Source: Chloroflexota bacterium (GTDB taxonomy: Bacteria; Chloroflexota; Anaerolineae; Anaerolineales; UBA11579). Taken from it: a stretch of 64,000 nt of DNA. The notes below the pieces were generated by a model. That model ran no database searches. It had not been told where the DNA came from and was given only the letters and a program-made list of their open reading frames with translations. The stretch is from contig JABJGH010000009.1 of the NCBI GenBank assembly GCA_018662365.1, forward strand, positions 1 through 64,000, in the 5' to 3' direction. Both the position numbers and the translations under genes were made by a program. Below are positions 44,118-51,717 of the stretch, piece by piece. Numbering within the stretch: position 1 is the first letter of the stretch; the number at the start of each line of letters is the position of its first letter.

Positions 44118-44810
44118 ATGGTAGACAAAAAAGAAGAAAGAGATAATATCTTAAAAAGATATGGAACTTCAAGTTCCAAAGATACAAAAGCTGAAGATAG
44201 TAATCCAGAAATAAAGAAATCATTGAAGAAAACACTTCCAGAAAAAAAATCGTTGAAGCGAACACCTCCAGCCAAGAAAACTCCATCGAGTGGTCTTGTA
44301 AAAAATCGAACCGGTGCTGCAAAACTTACAACTGATCAAAAGAAAGCTTCTTGGAAAGATCAAATTGCTGCAATTAGAAAAAGCGTGGGACCAAAAACAA
44401 TTGCTACCCACACTATAGCCTTTGATGAAACCTTAAGTCATGTGGCTTTAAAGTATTACAAAAATGCTGGCAAAGCTTATTATGAGTGGATTTGGAAAAA
44501 TAATTCAGAAGTATTAGGCGACAGCCCCAATAATACAAAGCAAGGAATGGAACTTAATATCCCGGAATTATCTAAAGAATTAGATGGTACTTACGAACCA
44601 GTTGTGCCAGAAGGGTTTGTTGCTGTGCATACAGTGGTTCACGATGATATGTTGAGCATGATCGCTCAAAAGTATTATGGAAATGGGAATAAACCCTATT
44701 ATATGTGGATTTATGAAGCCAATAAGGACCTTCTTGGTGATAGCCCAAATAATACTCGCATTGGTCAACAACTATTGATTCCAGAATTATCAGAAGAGCT
44801 AAAAGGTTAA
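44118..44810 (+). CDS. Intracellular double-LysM protein
   Basis: The 230-residue protein has a lysine-rich, low-complexity N terminus (about 1-90) with no signal peptide, and two LysM-like domains of about 57 residues (ATHTIAFDETLSHVALKYY... and AVHTVVHDDMLSMIAQKYY...) that both contain WI.. and GDSPNNT and end in a conserved IPELS. Normally LysM binds peptidoglycan or chitin outside the cell; without an export signal, it is more like cytoplasmic LysM proteins such as the potassium-binding Kbp (YgaU). The following gene starts 10 bases downstream. Confidence 0.75.
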   Translation: MVDKKEERDNILKRYGTSSSKDTKAEDSNPEIKKSLKKTLPEKKSLKRTPPAKKTPSSGLVKNRTGAAKLTTDQKKASWKDQIAAIRKSVGPKTIATHTIAFDETLSHVALKYYKNAGKAYYEWIWKNNSEVLGDSPNNTKQGMELNIPELSKELDGTYEPVVPEGFVAVHTVVHDDMLSMIAQKYYGNGNKPYYMWIYEANKDLLGDSPNNTRIGQQLLIPELSEELKG

Positions 44811-44820
44811 TTTAAAACGA

Positions 44821-45522
44821 ATGTCTAATATTGATCTTTTATCCCTTTTTAATAACGTTTCTGGTGTTTTACAGAAAAATAAAACCTCACTAAATAAAGC
44901 CGATGATCATAATGGTGATCACGGTGATAACATGGTTCAAACATTTGAAATGATCACCCAGGCAATGAAGGAAAAGTCTGGGGCTGATCCTGCCGACCAA
45001 TTGGCATATGCTAGCCAACTTTTGCGAAAAAGCAAAAGTGGGTCAGCAAAGTTATATGCAGAAGGACTCGGTAAAGCATCGAATGAGTTTGAAGGCCAAA
45101 AAATTACCCAACAAAATGCCATGCAATTGATCCAAACCCTGATGGGAGGCGGAGAACCTGCGGCAAGCCCTGATAACGATAATCCGCTAAATAGTTTATT
45201 GGGTGGTCTCTTAGGAGGCGCCCAATCAGGACCAGCTTCACAAAGTGATTCGGGATTAGACGTAGGTGACTTGTTAGGCGGACTTTTGGGTGGCTCTCAA
45301 GCAAGTAACGATAGCCAAGATTCTCCCGGATTGGATGCGGGTGATCTTTTGAATGCAGGCTTAGCATTTATGTCCGCTAAGCAAAGCGGAGATAGCACAG
45401 TTGAAGCATTGGTCGATGCAGTTGTTTCTGCAACGCCCTTTGCCCAATCAGCTCACCGCCAACAGTCTAGCCAATTAGTGGTCAATACATTATTGTCCGC
45501 TTTGGGAAATATGCAAAAATAG
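44821..45522 (+). CDS. DhaL-like (DAK2-type) domain protein with Gly-rich tail
   Basis: The 233-residue protein's first part resembles the nucleotide-binding loop of dihydroxyacetone kinase subunit L: DDHNGDHGDNM (compare GDADHGANM) and SKSGSAKLYAEGLGKA (compare GxSGPLYG). One of the usual Mg-binding Asp residues is replaced by Asn, so a kinase activity is uncertain. The second part has Gly/Ser/Leu repeats (SLLGGLLGG, DVGDLLGGLLGG) and a helical end. No Dha kinase partner is near. It is coupled in the DUF4332-LysM cassette with 10-base spacing. Alternative: an unrelated protein that has only converged on this loop. Confidence 0.45.
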   Translation: MSNIDLLSLFNNVSGVLQKNKTSLNKADDHNGDHGDNMVQTFEMITQAMKEKSGADPADQLAYASQLLRKSKSGSAKLYAEGLGKASNEFEGQKITQQNAMQLIQTLMGGGEPAASPDNDNPLNSLLGGLLGGAQSGPASQSDSGLDVGDLLGGLLGGSQASNDSQDSPGLDAGDLLNAGLAFMSAKQSGDSTVEALVDAVVSATPFAQSAHRQQSSQLVVNTLLSALGNMQK

Positions 45523-45573
45523 TATTTTTGTTATAATACTATTCTTATCAACTTTAGTTTGAAGAGAACAAAA

Positions 45574-45738
45574 ATGAGACTCAGTGCACCGAAAAAAGCA
45601 ACCTTTTGGGTTGCAGTTGTATTATTTGTACTTAGCGTACTTGGCTTTTGGGTAGCCTTTCTTGGCGACTATCAGCTTTGGCTCGCATATGCAGCTTTCT
45701 TAATTTTAGCTGCAGGTAATTACTTAAAAGGATTCTAA
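45574..45738 (+). CDS. Tiny two-helix membrane protein (54 residues)
   Basis: The ATG at 45574 encodes a basic start (MRLSAPKKATFW) and two hydrophobic segments of about 20 residues, with a DYQL break, ending in YLKGF. GAAGAGA is 8-10 bases upstream. A TATAAT at 45532-45537 could give it its own transcript, and a CAAAAATA/TATTTTTG inverted repeat covers the previous stop codon. A terminator follows 20 bases after its stop. It is short but the frame is clean; function unknown. Confidence 0.65.
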   Translation: MRLSAPKKATFWVAVVLFVLSVLGFWVAFLGDYQLWLAYAAFLILAAGNYLKGF

Positions 45739-45757
45739 GCAATTATTAGTAAAACAA

Positions 45758-45787
45758 AAAGCCCTGGAGAAATTCAGGGCTTTTTTT
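45758..45787 (+). terminator. Terminator of the DUF4332-LysM-DhaL-like cassette
   Basis: AAAGCCCTG/CAGGGCTTT forms a 9-bp stem with an 8-base loop and a run of seven T residues. Confidence 0.9.
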
Positions 45788-45924
45788 GATTAACAATTTC
45801 TCAAAAATGAATTTGATACCGAACAATTCGAAATCTAAATAATTGTCCATACATTCCTAATTTGCGGGCAACTATCCGGTTATAATTTATAGAAGAAAAG
45901 CTATATATAATCTGATGGAGGATT

Positions 45925-47271
45925 ATGCCTGCCTTATACGTGATTGGTCATGTAAACCCTGATATGGATTCGATTGCCTCGGCCATCGGATATGCCTGGT
46001 TAATTAAGCAACGTGATGAAACGGATACAATCGCTGCTCGAGCAGGTGCATTAAACCCCCAAACCAGTTGGGTATTAAATCATCTTGGTATTGATGCACC
46101 GACCCTCCTCTCTGATGCCTCTCCCAGATTTGAATCAGTTACGCGTCGGTTTGACACACTCACCCCAGACCAACCATTGCGGGAAGCGTGGATCGTTGCC
46201 AGTCGAACTGGCGGTGTAGCCCCTGTCGTAAATGAAGATGGAAGTCCGTATGGTCTGGTAACCGGTTGGAGTCTATTCAACTATTTAAGTGAGGGGGTAG
46301 GACCGAATTTAAAAAGAGACGAATCCCAGATCACAGAATTATTGGATGCACCGTGCAAGAATGCTTGTCAAACTGGGGTGCCAGTATTTCGAGCCAATGC
46401 GCGAATTCGAGATTCTCTGAATCGGATCTTACGAGAAGAATCCACCGATTTTTGGGTCGTCGATGAGTTTCAAAAATATGTCGGTATCTGTCGACAAAGG
46501 GATATGCTCAATCCTCCCCGGCTTCGAATTATCATGGTTGATCATAACGAAGCCCGTCAAGCGATTGGGTCGATAGAAGAGGCAGAATTGGTAGAGATCT
46601 TGGATCACCATCGATTAGATAATCCGACTACAAAAACGCCGATACGGGTGACAGTGGATGTTGTGGGAAGTACCTGTACCTTAGTTTCTGAAAGAATTGA
46701 GGAATCTGGCCTTTCCGCTCCTGCTGAGATTGCCGGGCTATTATTAGCAGGGCTATTAAGCGATACACTCATTCTTACATCACCCACAACCACTCCTAGA
46801 GATCATAAAGCAGCTGCAAGACTAGCGCGATGGGCTTTCCGATCTGGCACTGTTTTGAAAAATGAAACGATCGAAAGTTATGGGGACAAGATTTTAGCTG
46901 CAGGGGCAGGGTTGAAAACCCGCAAACCTGAAGAGATCATTCAGAATGATATGAAAGAGTACCATTCAGGGGATTGGAAATTTTCTGTATCACAAGCAGA
47001 AGTAACAAAATATTTGGAGTTAGAAGAAATAGCTGGGGATTTACGAAAAATATTGGATGAGCATGCCCATCGGAATGGCTATGATTTTGCAGTGTTAATG
47101 GTGACCAATGTTGTGGGGGGCTCAAGCCGTTTATTATTGACCAGTAAATTTCCAGAAATATTGAATGAATTACCTTACCCTCCCATGCCAGATAATACTC
47201 GAAAAGCTGAGGGGGTTGTTTCTCGTAAAAAACAACTTTTGCCTGTTGTCCTAGGGTTATTAGAGGTCTAA
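45925..47271 (+). CDS. Manganese-dependent inorganic pyrophosphatase with inserted CBS domains
   Basis: The 448-residue protein is a DHH-family pyrophosphatase: GHVNPDMDSIASA (metal ligands), IIMVDHNEA, and EILDHHRLDN (DHH motif), then the DHHA2-like C-terminal domain. Between residues about 70 and 195 there is a CBS pair (FDTLTPDQPLREAW.. and FRANARIRDSLN..), which in this family senses adenine nucleotides; the DRTGG domain often found between them is absent. It hydrolyses PPi in the cytoplasm. TATAAT at 45881-45886 is a possible -10. It overlaps xdhC by 1 base. Confidence 0.9.
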   Translation: MPALYVIGHVNPDMDSIASAIGYAWLIKQRDETDTIAARAGALNPQTSWVLNHLGIDAPTLLSDASPRFESVTRRFDTLTPDQPLREAWIVASRTGGVAPVVNEDGSPYGLVTGWSLFNYLSEGVGPNLKRDESQITELLDAPCKNACQTGVPVFRANARIRDSLNRILREESTDFWVVDEFQKYVGICRQRDMLNPPRLRIIMVDHNEARQAIGSIEEAELVEILDHHRLDNPTTKTPIRVTVDVVGSTCTLVSERIEESGLSAPAEIAGLLLAGLLSDTLILTSPTTTPRDHKAAARLARWAFRSGTVLKNETIESYGDKILAAGAGLKTRKPEEIIQNDMKEYHSGDWKFSVSQAEVTKYLELEEIAGDLRKILDEHAHRNGYDFAVLMVTNVVGGSSRLLLTSKFPEILNELPYPPMPDNTRKAEGVVSRKKQLLPVVLGLLEV

Positions 47272-48071
47272 TGGTGGATTTTTCTCGCGTTGCCGAACTA
47301 CAAGCTTTAGGGAAGGAGATCGCCCTTTGCGTAATTGTGAAAACCACCGGGTCTACACCGCGTCGGGCTGGTGCAAAGATGATCGTATTTCCAGATGGTC
47401 AATTTGAGGGAACAGTTGGCGGGGGGGAAATGGAAAGCTTGGTGATCAAGGAAGCAATAAAGGCAATTGAATCCGGACAGTCTACAACCGTGGAATATCA
47501 AATGACAGATCCCCATAGGGGTGATCCAGGTGTATGTGGTGGACAATTGGAGGTCTATGTGGAACCTATAGTGGCAAAGCAAACCCTTGTGGTAGTCGGG
47601 GCTGGGCATGTTGGTAAAGCAGTTGTAGAACTGGCCCATTGGTTAGATTTCCAAGTCATAGTTTTGGATGATCGGGATGGGTTTGCTAATGCAGAATCGG
47701 TTCCAGATGCAGACGAATATTTTTCTATTCCCTTATCCCAATTGCCAAATAAAGTAAATATTCACCGCAATACATTTATTGTCTTATCCACTCGGGGAGT
47801 GGATGTGGATGTAGAAGGCTTGCCAGCTATTTTGGAATCAGAAGCAGGGTATATTGGGGTAATAGGCTCAAAGCGACGATGGAAAACCACTGAAGAAAAG
47901 TTGCTTGAAAAAGGAATAAGTAAGGAACTTCTAAACCGAGTTGTGTCCCCGATGGGTTTAGAGATCGATGCAGAAACCCCAGAAGAGATCGCCCTCAGCA
48001 TTCTTGCTGAGATTGTGATGCTCCGACGAGGTGGCGATGGAAAAAGAATGACACGGGTCGAAAAAGAGTAA
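47271..48071 (+). CDS. XdhC/CoxI-family molybdenum hydroxylase maturation protein
   Basis: The 266-residue protein has the XdhC N-terminal domain (VKTTGSTPRRAGAKMIV and FEGTVGGGEMESLV) and a C-terminal Rossmann domain (VVVGAGHVGKAVVELAHW, then IGVIGSKRRW and ISPMGLEI-type motif VVSPMGLEIDAETPEEIALSILAEI). XdhC binds molybdenum cofactor and helps insert the sulfurated form into xanthine dehydrogenase-type enzymes. Its start codon overlaps the previous gene's stop (TAATG). The gene precedes a hydroxylase operon, as expected. Confidence 0.92.
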   Translation: MVDFSRVAELQALGKEIALCVIVKTTGSTPRRAGAKMIVFPDGQFEGTVGGGEMESLVIKEAIKAIESGQSTTVEYQMTDPHRGDPGVCGGQLEVYVEPIVAKQTLVVVGAGHVGKAVVELAHWLDFQVIVLDDRDGFANAESVPDADEYFSIPLSQLPNKVNIHRNTFIVLSTRGVDVDVEGLPAILESEAGYIGVIGSKRRWKTTEEKLLEKGISKELLNRVVSPMGLEIDAETPEEIALSILAEIVMLRRGGDGKRMTRVEKE

Positions 48072-48106
48072 TAATATTCGACCTATTCTTTTTAAGATAA
48101 TCAATT

Positions 48107-48134
48107 TTGAAAATTAGTGATTTCAGACTAAAAT
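48107..48134 (+). promoter_or_regulatory. Possible promoter of the second molybdenum hydroxylase operon
   Basis: TTGAAA (48107-48112) and TAAAAT (48129-48134) with a 16-base spacer, in the 103-base gap after xdhC. Confidence 0.4.
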
Positions 48135-48174
48135 GCATTAGTAGTGAAATATTTGTAAATATTGTGGAGAAATT

Positions 48175-49590
48175 ATGTGGCAAGAATATTATCAACCCGC
48201 ACAGGTTGAAGAAGTTTTAGATTTATTAGATCAATATCAAGCGCGGGCTCGAATAATTGCTGGCGGAACGGACTTAATATTAGAGCTCGAAGCGGGATTA
48301 AGATCTGGTATAGAGGTGCTGATCGATGTAAGCCGGATAGCTGGATTAGATCAGATCGTCCTTGATGAAGATAATAATATTCACCTAGGACCTTTGGTCA
48401 CCCATAATCACTGTGTCGCATCCAAATTAATTAGGGAATGTGCTTTGCCTTTGGCACAAGCCTGTTGGCAGGTTGGTGCCCCCCAAATACGTAATCGCGG
48501 GACGATCGCCGGAAACCTAATTACCGCTTCTCCCGCAAATGACACGATCACGCCGCTCATGGCTATGGAGGCTAAGGTGGTAGTTCGATCAAAAGAAGAG
48601 GAAAGAACTATATCCTTAGAGGAATTTTTTAAGGGTGTCCGAAAAACGCTTTTAAAAGAAAATGAAATGTTAGTGGATATCGTCTTTCCAGCATTGCAGT
48701 CAGAAAAACAAAAGGGGAATTTTTATAAGCTAGGCTTGCGGCGTGCACAGGCGATTTCTGTAATTAATGTGGCAGCAGTTCTTGATTTTGAGGAAGAGAA
48801 AGTTTTGAAAGCAAGAATTACTTTGGGATCGGTAGCGCCGACAATCGTGCACGCAACTGAAGCTGAGGAATATCTTGTAGGAAAAGAATTGAATGTTGAA
48901 ACGATTTCTAAAGCAAGTGAGCTAACCGAAAAAGCTGCCAAACCAATTGATGACCTGCGCGGGTCTGCAGAATATAGAAAATATATGATTGGAGTAAGTG
49001 CAGGAAGGGCATTAGAGGCGATCGCAAATAATACTCAGGGGGAGGACATTCCCTCCGATCCTGTATTGCTATGGGGTACAAAAACATTTCCCGAATTCAA
49101 TCTTGCTGAGTCTTCAAATTTTACTTCTAATCAACCAATTCAAACAACGATCAATGGCAAAAAAGTAGAGTTTAAAACCGGTCATCAAAAAACTTTGCTC
49201 CGGTTAATTCGAGAAGAAGCAGGTCTGACTGGCACTAAGGAAGGTTGTTCTGAGGGTGAATGTGGTGCTTGCACGGTGTATTTGGATGGGGTTGCGGTGA
49301 TGAGCTGTTTAGTTCCTGCTCCCCGGGCACATCAGGCAGAGATCGAAACTGTGGAGGGCTTAAGCCAAGATGAACGGCTTCACCCAGTACAGCAAGCTTT
49401 TATAGATGAAGCTGCTGTTCAATGTGGATACTGCACCCCAGGGTTTTTAATGTCAGCAGCAAAATTATTAGACGAAAAACCAGAGCCAAGCAAAGAGGAT
49501 ATTCAATACGCGATCACAGGAAATTTATGTCGATGTACCGGGTATTACAAGATCATCCGGGCAGTTGAAACTGCTGGAAAGGCTAGGTGA
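48175..49590 (+). CDS. Fused FAD/[2Fe-2S] subunit of a xanthine dehydrogenase-type hydroxylase
   Basis: The 471-residue protein fuses, in this order, an FAD-binding domain (residues about 1-285; AGGTDLILELEAG and IRNRGTIAGNLITASPANDT) and an iron-sulfur domain (about 320-471; GCSEGECGACTVYLDG and QCGYCTPGFL..LCRCTGYYKI). The reverse domain order relative to XdhA is the type seen in clusters with separate Mo subunits. It would pass electrons from the Mo centre encoded at 51718-53901 to an acceptor. GGAG lies 5 bases before the ATG. Confidence 0.9.
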   Translation: MWQEYYQPAQVEEVLDLLDQYQARARIIAGGTDLILELEAGLRSGIEVLIDVSRIAGLDQIVLDEDNNIHLGPLVTHNHCVASKLIRECALPLAQACWQVGAPQIRNRGTIAGNLITASPANDTITPLMAMEAKVVVRSKEEERTISLEEFFKGVRKTLLKENEMLVDIVFPALQSEKQKGNFYKLGLRRAQAISVINVAAVLDFEEEKVLKARITLGSVAPTIVHATEAEEYLVGKELNVETISKASELTEKAAKPIDDLRGSAEYRKYMIGVSAGRALEAIANNTQGEDIPSDPVLLWGTKTFPEFNLAESSNFTSNQPIQTTINGKKVEFKTGHQKTLLRLIREEAGLTGTKEGCSEGECGACTVYLDGVAVMSCLVPAPRAHQAEIETVEGLSQDERLHPVQQAFIDEAAVQCGYCTPGFLMSAAKLLDEKPEPSKEDIQYAITGNLCRCTGYYKIIRAVETAGKAR

Positions 49591-49593
49591 GCC

Positions 49594-49986
49594 ATGAGAT
49601 ATGATTACACTAAACCCAAGCCCAAGCCCAAGAAAAAAAAGGGGCAACACCCTGTTTGGCGGGGAATTGGTTTTGTAATAATGGTCATTATTCCGATAAT
49701 ATCCTTTGGATTTTCCGAGATATTTCTAAATTATTTGGAAGAAAATGTACGTGGTTTTTCAATTCCCTCACAACTTCGCAGTGGTCCTTTTCAAATCACG
49801 GAAGATTGGGTAATAATGGATATCTTGGCAGTAATCGCAGTTGGTATCGTTGTGATGTTCTTTTTATTGTCCATATTTGCAATTATCAATACATTGATCT
49901 ATGGTTTTACAAGAGATAAAAAGAGTGACGTTTTCGAGGCGAATAAGAAAGAATTTAAAAAGAAGAAAAGGAATATTAAACGGTAG
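49594..49986 (+). CDS. Small membrane protein in the xdh operon
   Basis: The 130-residue protein has a proline/lysine-rich N terminus (KPKPKPKKKKGQ), two hydrophobic segments (about 25-48 and 75-100) and a lysine-rich tail. This fits a membrane protein with both ends cytoplasmic. It begins 3 bases after the upstream stop, so it is translated with the hydroxylase operon. No family recognised and no obvious link with the enzyme. Confidence 0.65.
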   Translation: MRYDYTKPKPKPKKKKGQHPVWRGIGFVIMVIIPIISFGFSEIFLNYLEENVRGFSIPSQLRSGPFQITEDWVIMDILAVIAVGIVVMFFLLSIFAIINTLIYGFTRDKKSDVFEANKKEFKKKKRNIKR

Positions 49987-49995
49987 GGAATCCTT

Positions 49996-51699
49996 ATGGA
50001 AAGAGCTGTCCCGAAAGTGGTTTCTGAAGAAATTGAGCTTTATCTCCGCACCTATTATTCCCTTTTAAGAACTTCTACCGAAGTAAAGTTGAGGAGTTTG
50101 GTGGAGGCTCATGCGGGAATGAATTCTCTTTTGCATCCCGAGGCTAGAAGTGCCAACCCCGACATGTCAGCCTTTATTTATTCTGTTTTGCGTATGCCCC
50201 CAGAAATGCAATCTATTCGACTGGTCGTCATGGGCCAAAGTCGGGAAATGTTCCAAAAATCTGGAATAGGTGATTTGAAGAAATGGGAATCCGTAGAAGC
50301 AGCCGCCCGCCGGAGACGTACTTTTTTCGATGGTAAAAGCCGGTTAGCCATTTTGATCGCTAGTCGGTCAGACATTGATGATATTGTCCCTATGCTAACC
50401 GCTTATCAAATTGAATGGAATAAGCTCCATAATTTATTGCAAAAATTCCCGGATTCCTTTTCATTTTCAAATGCCCTAAACGAGGAATCTGAAAAAGAAA
50501 AATTTGCTTCCTCTCTTTTGATCACAGTGGATGATCTGGAAAGACTCTCAACGATTTGGGGGGAAAAGTTTGGTTCAAATTTGAAAATGATTCGAAAGGA
50601 ACGACTTAGCTTAAAGGTTCAATTGCTCAGTGGTTCTTTGATGGAATATCGCCGAGCAATAAATGAATGGTGGACCAGGATTGAAGAAGCTTTACCCTCC
50701 TTTAGACATCGACCGATCTATTTTGTTTCAAGTAATTCTCACAGTCTAATCAATATTGTCACTGGTTTCGCGTTGAAGCATGAAAAAGCATTAGTTAAAT
50801 TCTTAGAAGATACTGATGACGAGTTATTGCAAAAAGAATGGGCAGATATTCAGGCAAATGTCGTGCCCTCATCACGGGAAAATTTCTTTTATTACATCAT
50901 GAAGAAATATCTTGGGACACCTTCTGGCGCAAAGTTAAATGAAATCTTGAGTGAGGAAGAAGCCAGTTGTGAAATTCAAAGAGTTACCAGCGCACAGAAT
51001 TTTGATATCGAAGCGCAAGTAATTCCCATGTCAAAAATGAGTCAGGCAGCGTTAGATCCAAGATTGCAAGCCGAAGACAATCATTTACTAGAAAAATCCG
51101 ATGCGATTATTTTGAATATTGACTACCCCCTAGGCTTAGCAGCTTATCAGGTATTGGCAGAGGTTTCTGACCATGTGGGACAAGTTTTAGGGGTTTATAT
51201 CATGGGTAAATCCGCAACCTTAAATGGCGCGGTGGGGGATGTAATGATCCCCAATGTGGTATATGATGGGCATTCTCGAAATTCTTATATCTTTAATAAC
51301 AGTTTTGAAGCTGAAGACGTCACCCCATACCTGGAATATGGCACTGTGCTAGATGGACAAAAAGCTGTCACTCTTTGGGGTACGTTTTTGCAAAACCATG
51401 ATTATATGGATGTTTTCTATCGTGAGGGATACACAGATATTGAAATGGAGGCAGGTCCTTATCTTTCGGCGATCTATGAAATGGTACGCCCAAAACGCCA
51501 TCCCATGGATGAGATCGTCAATTTATACGGATTGCCTTTTGATCTTGGTATCCTTCATTATGCATCGGATAAACCGATTAGCAAGGGAAAAAATCTTGGC
51601 TCGGCAAGTTTATCCTATTTTGGAATGGATCCAACCTATGCCGCTTCCTTAGCTATCCTGAAACGAATCATTGAAATTGAAAAAGAAAGAATTAAGTAA
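49996..51699 (+). CDS. Unknown protein with nucleoside-phosphorylase-like C-terminal motifs
   Basis: The 567-residue protein has a helical N-terminal half (about 1-330) with YYSLLRTSTEV, HAGMNSLLH and a long charged stretch, and a C-terminal region (about 335-567) in which GVYIMGKSATLNGAVGDVMIP, DIEMEAGPYLSAIYEM and a closing GSASLSYFGMDP recall the GDV.VP and EMEA segments of the nucleoside phosphorylase/AMP nucleosidase fold. This similarity is by eye and not proven. It lies between the membrane protein and the Mo subunit in one strand block with gaps of 9 and 18 bases. If real, it might cleave a purine nucleoside feeding the hydroxylase. Otherwise it is a hypothetical protein. Confidence 0.6.
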   Translation: MERAVPKVVSEEIELYLRTYYSLLRTSTEVKLRSLVEAHAGMNSLLHPEARSANPDMSAFIYSVLRMPPEMQSIRLVVMGQSREMFQKSGIGDLKKWESVEAAARRRRTFFDGKSRLAILIASRSDIDDIVPMLTAYQIEWNKLHNLLQKFPDSFSFSNALNEESEKEKFASSLLITVDDLERLSTIWGEKFGSNLKMIRKERLSLKVQLLSGSLMEYRRAINEWWTRIEEALPSFRHRPIYFVSSNSHSLINIVTGFALKHEKALVKFLEDTDDELLQKEWADIQANVVPSSRENFFYYIMKKYLGTPSGAKLNEILSEEEASCEIQRVTSAQNFDIEAQVIPMSKMSQAALDPRLQAEDNHLLEKSDAIILNIDYPLGLAAYQVLAEVSDHVGQVLGVYIMGKSATLNGAVGDVMIPNVVYDGHSRNSYIFNNSFEAEDVTPYLEYGTVLDGQKAVTLWGTFLQNHDYMDVFYREGYTDIEMEAGPYLSAIYEMVRPKRHPMDEIVNLYGLPFDLGILHYASDKPISKGKNLGSASLSYFGMDPTYAASLAILKRIIEIEKERIK

Positions 51700-51717
51700 A
51701 TAATTAGAGGAATTTTT

